Origin: an uncultured Chthoniobacterales bacterium
Lineage (GTDB): Bacteria; Verrucomicrobiota; Verrucomicrobiia; Chthoniobacterales; UBA10450
Assembly (NCBI GenBank): GCA_955652155.1
Contig: CATPAT010000016.1
Coordinates: forward strand, 1-5,433
Reading direction: 5' to 3'
Length of the DNA: 5,433 nt
A program made the position numbers and the translations under genes. A model generated the notes under the pieces. That model made no database searches. It saw only the letters and a list, made by a program, of their open reading frames with translations, and had not been told where the DNA came from. Position 1 is the first letter of the stretch. Every line of letters starts with the position of its first letter. Below are positions 1-4,571 of the stretch, piece by piece.

Positions 1-33
1 ATTAACATCGAGATCGAGGCGACGGTGCAGTGA
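1..33 (+). CDS. 3' end of an unidentified upstream gene (partial)
   Basis: Frame 1 reads ten codons (INIEIEATVQ) and then TGA at 31-33. The next gene starts at ATG 35, one base after this stop. That spacing is typical of co-directional operon genes, so these are probably the last codons of a real gene that begins left of the window. Ten residues are too few to assign a family. The frame could also be open by chance, so this call rests on the tight junction alone. Confidence 0.45.
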   Translation: MNIEIEATVQ

Positions 34-34
34 C

Positions 35-274
35 ATGGTCATTTTCGTTCTTACCTGGGTTGGACTTGGTTGCTGGTGCGTTTGTTTCTGGTGGATGCAT
101 CGCATCTCGTCGCGTCAGGACGCGATGTTAAAAGAATTGCATGAAATGACCCAGCGCATCGAACAGCTTTCTCAGGCCGGGCATGATTTGATTCGCGACG
201 TTCACCCTCAAGTCGGCGAAATCAAAGAGCAGGTCGAAACTGTTAAGGAAGCAGTGTCGACAGAGAAAAACTGA
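35..274 (+). CDS. Small single-pass membrane protein with cytoplasmic coiled coil
   Basis: A 79-residue protein that I cannot assign to a named family. Residues 2-21 are a strongly hydrophobic, Trp/Cys-rich helix (FVLTWVGLGCWCVCFWWM), followed by a basic patch (HRISSR) that would keep the rest in the cytoplasm. Residues 28-75 are charged and helical with heptad-like spacing (ELHEMTQRIEQL, then VGEIKEQVETVKEAV), suggesting a coiled coil. A membrane-anchored scaffold or oligomerising protein would fit, but no function can be stated. There is no clear Shine-Dalgarno sequence before ATG 35; the start is chosen because it directly follows an upstream stop and opens the membrane helix. It lies 12 bases before pxpB, so it is probably co-transcribed with the 5-oxoprolinase genes, although such a protein is not a usual part of that pathway. 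Confidence 0.7.
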   Translation: MVIFVLTWVGLGCWCVCFWWMHRISSRQDAMLKELHEMTQRIEQLSQAGHDLIRDVHPQVGEIKEQVETVKEAVSTEKN

Positions 275-286
275 TCCGATTGCTTC

Positions 287-1030
287 ATGGAAATTACGCC
301 GCTCGGAGACTCCGCGCTGCTGATTCGTGTCGCTGAAAATTTCGACGACACTCCAACCGGCGCCTTAAATAAAGTGCTCGCGACGAAGCGCGCGCTTGAA
401 GCCGCGCAAATTCCCGGCGTGATTGAGATCGCGCCGGCCTACACCACCGTAGCGCTTTTTTGTGATCCGGTCCGCGCCATCGACGCGGGAGCGCCGATCG
501 AAGATGTTTTTGGATGGCTTGAGCAACGGATTCAGCAAGCCCTGAAATCTGTAGCCGCCCCGAAAGCTTTCGGGGCTGACCGCGGGCGGGCCGGGGACAA
601 CGTCCCCGCCTACAATTCAATTGAGGTTCCCGTTTGTTATGACCCGGAGTTCGCGGTCGACCTCGATGAGGTCGCACGGAATGCGGGGGTTCATTGGAAA
701 GAAGTTGTCCATCTTCATTGCGGAGCCGATTACCGCGTTCATTGCGTCGGATTCACGCCCGGTTTTCCCTTTCTCGGGGGTTTGCCGCGCCAGCTCGCGA
801 CGCCGCGGCGCGATGTTCCGCGCAAGGAGATTCCGGCCGGATCGGTCGCGATCGGCGGAAGGCAAACCGGAATTTATCCGATCAAATCGCCCGGTGGCTG
901 GAACGTGATTGGCCGGACGCCGCTGCAATTGTTCGATCCGCAAAAAGATCCACCTGTGCTTTTGCGTGCTGGAGACCGCGTCCGCTTCCGCTCCATCACC
1001 CGTGAAGAATTCGAAAGAGCGACGAAGTGA
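287..1030 (+). CDS. pxpB: 5-oxoprolinase subunit PxpB (KipI family)
   Basis: PxpB acts with PxpC and PxpA as the cytoplasmic ATP-dependent 5-oxoprolinase (5-oxoproline + ATP + 2 H2O to glutamate + ADP + Pi). The Bacillus homologue KipI was first described as an inhibitor of the kinase KinA. The 247 residues open with the family's usual start (PLGDSALLIRV, residues 5-15). The C-terminal cyclophilin-like domain carries the family signatures: IEVPVCYDPEF (112-122), HCGADYRVHCVGFTPGFPFLGG (from 144), PRKEIPAGSVAIGGRQTGIYP (from 178) and SPGGWNVIGRTPL (201-213). E. coli PxpB is about 218 residues. Much of the extra length comes from residues 89-109, which are encoded by a palindromic repeat inserted in the interdomain linker. 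No catalytic-domain motif looks damaged, so the gene is probably functional. ATG 287 lacks a clear Shine-Dalgarno sequence. The TGA overlaps the pxpC start (GTGA, 1027-1030). Confidence 0.96.
   Translation: MEITPLGDSALLIRVAENFDDTPTGALNKVLATKRALEAAQIPGVIEIAPAYTTVALFCDPVRAIDAGAPIEDVFGWLEQRIQQALKSVAAPKAFGADRGRAGDNVPAYNSIEVPVCYDPEFAVDLDEVARNAGVHWKEVVHLHCGADYRVHCVGFTPGFPFLGGLPRQLATPRRDVPRKEIPAGSVAIGGRQTGIYPIKSPGGWNVIGRTPLQLFDPQKDPPVLLRAGDRVRFRSITREEFERATK
551..613. repeat. REPIN-like palindromic repeat inside pxpB
   Basis: The element starts with GTAG (551-554) and ends with the inverse, CTAC (610-613); with the flanking bases the match extends to TGTAG/CTACA (550-614). Inside lie two hairpins. 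One is a perfect 20-base palindrome at 557-576 with AAGCTT at its centre. The other has a 7-bp stem, CGGGGAC (592-598) with GTCCCCG (602-608), around the loop AAC. CCGCCC (555-560) can also pair with GGGCGG (584-589). A GTAG tetranucleotide followed by a hairpin is the hallmark of REP sequences mobilised by RAYT (Y1, IS200/IS605-like) transposases, and two in inverted orientation make a REPIN. The 63 bp equal 21 codons, read in the pxpB frame without a stop (VAAPKAFGADRG, then RAGDNVPAY). Genome-wide copy number cannot be seen here. Confidence 0.8.
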
Positions 1031-2013
1031 ATGCGACGGCTGTTCGTGCTGGCTTTTTGACAAGTGTTCAAGATTTGGGACGCGCCGGCTTTCGGGAGTT
1101 TGGTGTTTCGCTCGGGGGCGCGCTCGATCCACACGCATTGCGGGTTGCGAATTTACTCGCCGGCAACGACGAATCAGCTGCCGGTCTGGAAATTACTTTC
1201 GGGGGTCTTCGGCTACGGTTCGCCGACGACCGAATTGTCGTTTGGAGTGGCGGCTACTTCGACGTCCGGATTGGCTCAACATCGTTGCTGGCGGGTCATC
1301 CGGCTTTGGTGCGCGCGGGCGAAGAATTTTCGATTGACTCACCGGCGGGCGGATGCCGCGTCTGGCTCGCGATTTCCGGCGGAATCGATGTGCCAGTGGT
1401 GCTCGGTAGTCGCTCCGGGGATTTGAGAGCCGGATTCGGCGGCGTAAAGGGGCGGCCCGTGCGTGATGGCGAGGAATTTCCGCTCGGCGAGAATATGCCT
1501 CGCGCCAAAGTTCTGATCGAAAAATTGCGCACCGAAAAAATCGCGCGCTGGAAACCGCCGCACGATTGGTCGAGTCCGGCTCGGCGATCGCCCGTCTTGC
1601 GTTACCTTCGCGGCGCGGATTCCGGTCGCTTTGTTGAATCAGCGCTTCAACGCCTCAGCAGCGAGGGCTTTTTCGTGTCGCCGGATTCCGACCGAATGGG
1701 AATTCGGTTGGACGGTCCGCGTCTCGAGCGAAGTGAAGATGTCGATCTTCTATCCGAGGCGGTGGCTCCGGGTACGGTCCAAGTTCCGCCGAGCGGCAAG
1801 CCGATTCTGCTTCTGAATGATTGCCAAACCATCGGCGGCTATCCAAAGATCGCGCACGTGATCACGGTCGATCTTCCAATCGCCGCTCAGTTGTCTCCCA
1901 GCGATAGAATTCGCTTCAGTGAAGTTTCGATTCGCGATGCGCACGCGCTCTTGCTCGAACGGGAGCGAAACCTGGAACAATTCCGTCGCGGACTCGAGCC
2001 CCATTTTAAATGA
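1027..2013 (+). CDS. pxpC: 5-oxoprolinase subunit PxpC (KipA / biotin-dependent carboxyltransferase-like family)
   Basis: PxpC is the second subunit of the PxpABC 5-oxoprolinase and pairs with PxpB. Related domains occur in urea carboxylase and allophanate-type enzymes. The 328 residues are close to full family length (E. coli about 310). Visible family motifs are LTSVQDLGRAGFREFG (11-26), LEITFGGLRLRF (54-65), AISGGIDVPVVLGSRSGDLRAG (from 115), SPDSDRMGIRLDGP (218-231) and EAVAPGTVQVPPSGKP (244-259), followed by QTIGGYPKIAHV (267-278). The start is GTG 1027, which makes a 4-base GTGA overlap with pxpB. An ATG at 1031 is in another frame and cannot be used. A weak purine-rich stretch (GAAAGAG, 1013-1019) could serve as a ribosome site, but coupling to pxpB translation is the likelier mechanism. 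The stop overlaps the pxpA start as ATGA (2010-2013). Confidence 0.96.
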   Translation: MNATAVRAGFLTSVQDLGRAGFREFGVSLGGALDPHALRVANLLAGNDESAAGLEITFGGLRLRFADDRIVVWSGGYFDVRIGSTSLLAGHPALVRAGEEFSIDSPAGGCRVWLAISGGIDVPVVLGSRSGDLRAGFGGVKGRPVRDGEEFPLGENMPRAKVLIEKLRTEKIARWKPPHDWSSPARRSPVLRYLRGADSGRFVESALQRLSSEGFFVSPDSDRMGIRLDGPRLERSEDVDLLSEAVAPGTVQVPPSGKPILLLNDCQTIGGYPKIAHVITVDLPIAAQLSPSDRIRFSEVSIRDAHALLLERERNLEQFRRGLEPHFK

Positions 2014-2765
2014 GCCTGGTTCTCGATCTAAATGCCGATCTCGGCGAAGGCGCAGGGCACGATGACGAGCTTCTTGCGCTGGTCACATCGGCGAACATAG
2101 CCTGCGGCTTTCATGCCGGCGACGCCGAAACGATGCGCCGGTCAATTGAAACGGCGCGCGACCGCAAGGTCGCTGTCGGCGCGCATCCCAGCTTGTTCGA
2201 TCGCGAGAATTTTGGGCGGAAAGAGCTGCCAGTGAAGGGCGGCGAAGTTTTCGACGCGGTCGTCTATCAGCTTGGCATTTTTCAAGCCATCGCCGAAGCG
2301 GCCGGCGTCCAGCCAAATCACGTGAAACCGCACGGCGCGCTTTATAATATGGCGGTGCGCGACCAAGAGCTCGCGGATGCGATTGGCCGCGCCATTGCCA
2401 AAGTCGATATCAGACTGATTCTTTTTGCGCCGCAAACCAGCGCGCTCGCACGAGCGGGAAAAACAAATGGACTGCAAATCGCGCATGAAGTCTTCGCCGA
2501 CCGGAATTATTTGAGCGACGGTTCACTTGTTCCGCGCTCGCGACCAGACGCTTTGTTACATGATCCTGAAGAAGCCGCTGCGCGGGTTGTTCGAATGTTA
2601 CGTGAAGGCAAAGTTCACTCGGTCGACGGCGTCGATGTCGATGTTCGGGCCGAGACGGTTTGCGTTCATGGCGATACACCGGGCGCGGTAGATTTCGCGC
2701 GCGCTCTAAAGTCGCGTCTCGAGAGCGAAGGCGTCAGCATTCGCGCGCCGAAATTTTCCAAGTGA
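2010..2765 (+). CDS. pxpA: 5-oxoprolinase subunit PxpA (LamB/YcsF family)
   Basis: PxpA is the LamB/YcsF-family subunit of the ATP-dependent 5-oxoprolinase, and works in the cytoplasm with PxpB and PxpC. The 251 residues match the family length (E. coli about 244), and all the usual motifs are present: LDLNADLGEG (5-14), NIACGFHAGDAETM (29-42), GAHPSLFDRENFGRK (57-71), HVKPHGALYN (104-113), EVFADRNYLSDGSLVPR (160-176) and CVHGDTPGA (218-226). The conserved Asp, His and Glu residues of these motifs are intact. ATG 2010 overlaps the pxpC stop by 4 bases and the motif DLNADLGE follows within five residues, so the start is secure. No Shine-Dalgarno sequence is visible, which fits termination-reinitiation. 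The C-terminus overlaps the permease start (GTGA, 2762-2765). Confidence 0.97.
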   Translation: MSLVLDLNADLGEGAGHDDELLALVTSANIACGFHAGDAETMRRSIETARDRKVAVGAHPSLFDRENFGRKELPVKGGEVFDAVVYQLGIFQAIAEAAGVQPNHVKPHGALYNMAVRDQELADAIGRAIAKVDIRLILFAPQTSALARAGKTNGLQIAHEVFADRNYLSDGSLVPRSRPDALLHDPEEAAARVVRMLREGKVHSVDGVDVDVRAETVCVHGDTPGAVDFARALKSRLESEGVSIRAPKFSK

Positions 2766-4261
2766 GCAACGACCAGCAGCCGAGCGGTTTGGTTCGCGCA
2801 CTTGGGCCGATCGACGCCACCATGATCGTGATCGGGTCGATGATCGGCTCGGGCATTTTCATTACGTCAGCTGAATCGGCGCGTTTGAGCGGCGCGCCGG
2901 GATGGCTCTTGCTCGCGTGGGTGATTGCCGGTTTGCTTACAATGACGGGAGCGGTCAGCTGCTCCGAGCTCGCAACGATGATGCCGCGCGCGGGCGGTGT
3001 TTATGTTTTCTTTCGCGAAGCCTACGGCCCGGCGATGGGATTTTTGTACGGCTGGCCGCTGTTTCTGGTCGTTCAAACCGGAACGATTGCCGCCGTCGCG
3101 ATTGCGTTCGGCAAATTTCTCGGTGTTTTTGTCAGCGCGATTTCGCCGGACAATTATCTTTTCACAAAACAACCGATTTTGCTGGGCGGCGGATACGCCA
3201 TCAGTTTATCGACTCAACAATTGACCGCGATCGGGTTGATCGCATTGTTGACCTGGACGAATACGCGCGGGCTCAAGCTGGGCACGCTTGTGCAAAATAC
3301 ATTCACTTTTGCAAAAACTGCCGCGCTTGCCGGAGTTGTTGTCGTCGGGCTCTTGCTCGGTTGGAACGCGAGCAGCGCAGCCCGAACGTCGGCATGGTGG
3401 GACTCGTGGGCGAACGGTTGGAGTCCGCAGATTGCGCAGCCGGGTTTCAGTTTCGCAGGCGGCGGCCTGGCGCTCGCTTTGATTTTCGGAAAATCGATGA
3501 TCGGTCCGATCTTTGCCCAAACCGCCTGGACCAACGTCACGTTTCTTGGCAGTGAGGTGCGTGAACCCGGGCGAAATCTTGTCCGCGCGCTTTTGATCGG
3601 CTCCGGCATCGTCGTGGTTTTGTATGTGCTGGCGAATGTTTCCTATCTCGCCCTCCTGTCGTTTCCAGAAATCCAGCGGGCGCCGCAAGATCGGGTCGCA
3701 GTTGCGGCGATGAAGTCGGCATTCGGAAATCCGGGCGCGATGTGCATGGCCGCAGCGATCATGATTTCCACCTTCGGTTGCAATAACGGACTGATTCTTG
3801 CCGGCGCGCGCGTCTATTTCGCGATGGCGCGGGACCGTTTATTCTTGAACATAGTTGGAACGACCATTAGCAAGCATGTTCCGGCGGCGGCGCTGGTGGC
3901 TCAGGGAATCTGGACGGCGCTTCTGACTTTGCCGCGAACGGTGACGACGAACGCAGCGACGGACAAACTCGTCTACGGAAATGTTTATACCCAGTTGCTC
4001 GAATACATTGTCTCGGCCGATCTGATTTTTTATCTTCTGATGGTCCTCGCACTGATTGTTCTGCGACGAAAAGCTCCCGCGGCCGAGCGGCCGTATCGGA
4101 CCTGGGGCTATCCAATTGTGCCAATCGTTTCGATGTTCCTGGCCGCCTTACTGATTGTCGATCTTGCCTTTCTCGCACCGACGACTTCCGGAATTGGAAT
4201 TCTGATCGTGTTGACCGGCGTGCCGGTTTTCTTCCTCTGGCGAAAAGCGCCATCAGCTTAA
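2762..4261 (+). CDS. APC-superfamily amino-acid permease, candidate 5-oxoproline importer
   Basis: A 499-residue inner-membrane transporter with about twelve predicted helices. TM1 has the APC substrate-binding break, IGSMIGSGIF (24-33). Other hallmarks are CSELATMMPRAGGVYVFFREAYGP (from 67), WTNVTFLGSEVREPGRNLVRAL (from 256), GARVYFAMARDRLF (348-361) and RPYRTWGYPIVP (443-454). These resemble the proton-coupled or exchanger-type amino-acid permeases of the LAT/APA groups (TC 2.A.3). The frame is open upstream to an ATG at 2660, but that start would overlap pxpA by over 100 bases and add an Arg-rich tail lacking family resemblance. GTG 2762 gives a 4-base GTGA overlap like the other junctions and puts TM1 near residue 20. 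Coupling to pxpA suggests that it carries 5-oxoproline or a related amino acid. That is inference from context, since the sequence does not define the substrate. Confidence 0.93.
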   Translation: MSNDQQPSGLVRALGPIDATMIVIGSMIGSGIFITSAESARLSGAPGWLLLAWVIAGLLTMTGAVSCSELATMMPRAGGVYVFFREAYGPAMGFLYGWPLFLVVQTGTIAAVAIAFGKFLGVFVSAISPDNYLFTKQPILLGGGYAISLSTQQLTAIGLIALLTWTNTRGLKLGTLVQNTFTFAKTAALAGVVVVGLLLGWNASSAARTSAWWDSWANGWSPQIAQPGFSFAGGGLALALIFGKSMIGPIFAQTAWTNVTFLGSEVREPGRNLVRALLIGSGIVVVLYVLANVSYLALLSFPEIQRAPQDRVAVAAMKSAFGNPGAMCMAAAIMISTFGCNNGLILAGARVYFAMARDRLFLNIVGTTISKHVPAAALVAQGIWTALLTLPRTVTTNAATDKLVYGNVYTQLLEYIVSADLIFYLLMVLALIVLRRKAPAAERPYRTWGYPIVPIVSMFLAALLIVDLAFLAPTTSGIGILIVLTGVPVFFLWRKAPSA

Positions 4262-4281
4262 CCCGCATTCGCGAAAGGCCA

Positions 4282-4298
4282 GTCCGGCTCGGACCTAC
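4282..4298 (-). repeat. Single REP-like GTAG hairpin in the permease downstream region
   Basis: Read on the minus strand, GTAG (4298-4295) is followed at once by a hairpin with a 5-bp stem, GTCCG/CGGAC, and a 3-base loop (AGC). This has the same layout as the two halves of the element in pxpB: a GTAG head and then a GC-rich palindrome. No U-rich tract follows on either strand, so a terminator is unlikely. It lies in the 87-base gap between the permease and the small basic protein, where REP sequences commonly sit. The stem is short and could be coincidental. Confidence 0.45.
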
Positions 4299-4348
4299 GG
4301 CGTGACAGGCAAATCCATTTCGCGTCTCAGCGGCGAAACATTCTTGTT

Positions 4349-4540
4349 ATGCCTGCGAAATCAAAGAAACAACAGATGGCGGCTGGCGCGGCGCTCGCGG
4401 CCAAGCGCGGGAAGCGGTCGAAGTCATCACTGCGAGGCGCATCGAGAAGCATGTATAAATCGATGAGCCGAACGGAACTCCGGAGAGTGGCCAAGACCAA
4501 GCGCAAAAATTTGCCGACCCGAAAACGTAAACGCAAATAA
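4349..4540 (+). CDS. Small, highly basic DUF3008-type protein
   Basis: A 63-residue protein whose pattern matches my memory of the DUF3008 family: an MPAKSKxQQ start (MPAKSKKQQMAAGAALAAKRG, residues 1-21), then LRGASRSMYKSMSRTEL (28-44) and AKTKRKNLP (48-56). The function of this family is unknown. This member is unusually basic: 24 of 63 residues are Lys or Arg, only one (Glu44) is acidic, and it ends in RKRKRK. Relatives that I recall carry several acidic residues in the second half. Such charge suggests binding to nucleic acid or another polyanion, but that is inference. There is no signal peptide or membrane segment. ATG 4349 is the family start. No convincing Shine-Dalgarno sequence or promoter is seen in the 87 bases upstream, so transcription may come from its own weak promoter or by read-through from the permease. 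Confidence 0.82.
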   Translation: MPAKSKKQQMAAGAALAAKRGKRSKSSLRGASRSMYKSMSRTELRRVAKTKRKNLPTRKRKRK

Positions 4541-4544
4541 ACAA

Positions 4545-4571
4545 CCGCCACGCAGCTATGGCGTTTGGCGG
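4545..4571 (-). terminator. Hairpin likely ending the minus-strand gene
   Basis: CCGCC (4545-4549) plus ACGC (4550-4553) pairs with GCGT (4561-4564) plus GGCGG (4567-4571). This gives 9 base pairs with a 2-base bulge (TT) and the loop AGCTATG. On the minus strand the hairpin is followed by TTGTTTATTT (4544-4535), which resembles the U-rich tail of an intrinsic terminator. On the plus strand the sequence after it is purine-rich, so it should not stop transcription in that direction. The hairpin includes the stop codon of the minus-strand gene, and its U-rich tail overlaps the end of the small basic protein gene. Confidence 0.45.

Noticed and set aside
441..454. Short inverted repeat CTACACCACCGTAG in pxpB
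   Set aside because: The 4-base arms are trivial, the CTAC/GTAG order is reversed relative to a REPIN, and the codons encode the conserved YTTVAL segment of PxpB.
617..1138. Minus-strand open frame across the pxpB/pxpC junction (173 codons)
   Set aside because: It is antisense to two confidently identified genes and has a low-complexity Arg-rich translation with no family resemblance.
2660..2761. N-terminal extension of the permease from an in-frame ATG at 2660
   Set aside because: It overlaps the conserved 3' end of pxpA by more than 100 bases and encodes an Arg-rich stretch unlike APC N-termini. GTG 2762 gives the same 4-base overlap as the other junctions.
3206..3688. Long minus-strand open frame opposite the permease (160 codons)
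   Set aside because: It lies wholly within a well-supported plus-strand membrane protein, has no recognisable motif, and its Arg/Pro/Asp-rich composition is typical of an antisense shadow in GC-rich coding DNA.
4302..4330. Possible sigma-70-like promoter (GTGACA at 4302-4307) before the small basic protein gene
   Set aside because: At 17 bases spacing the -10 position reads TCTCAG, which does not resemble TATAAT, so the match is too weak to report.
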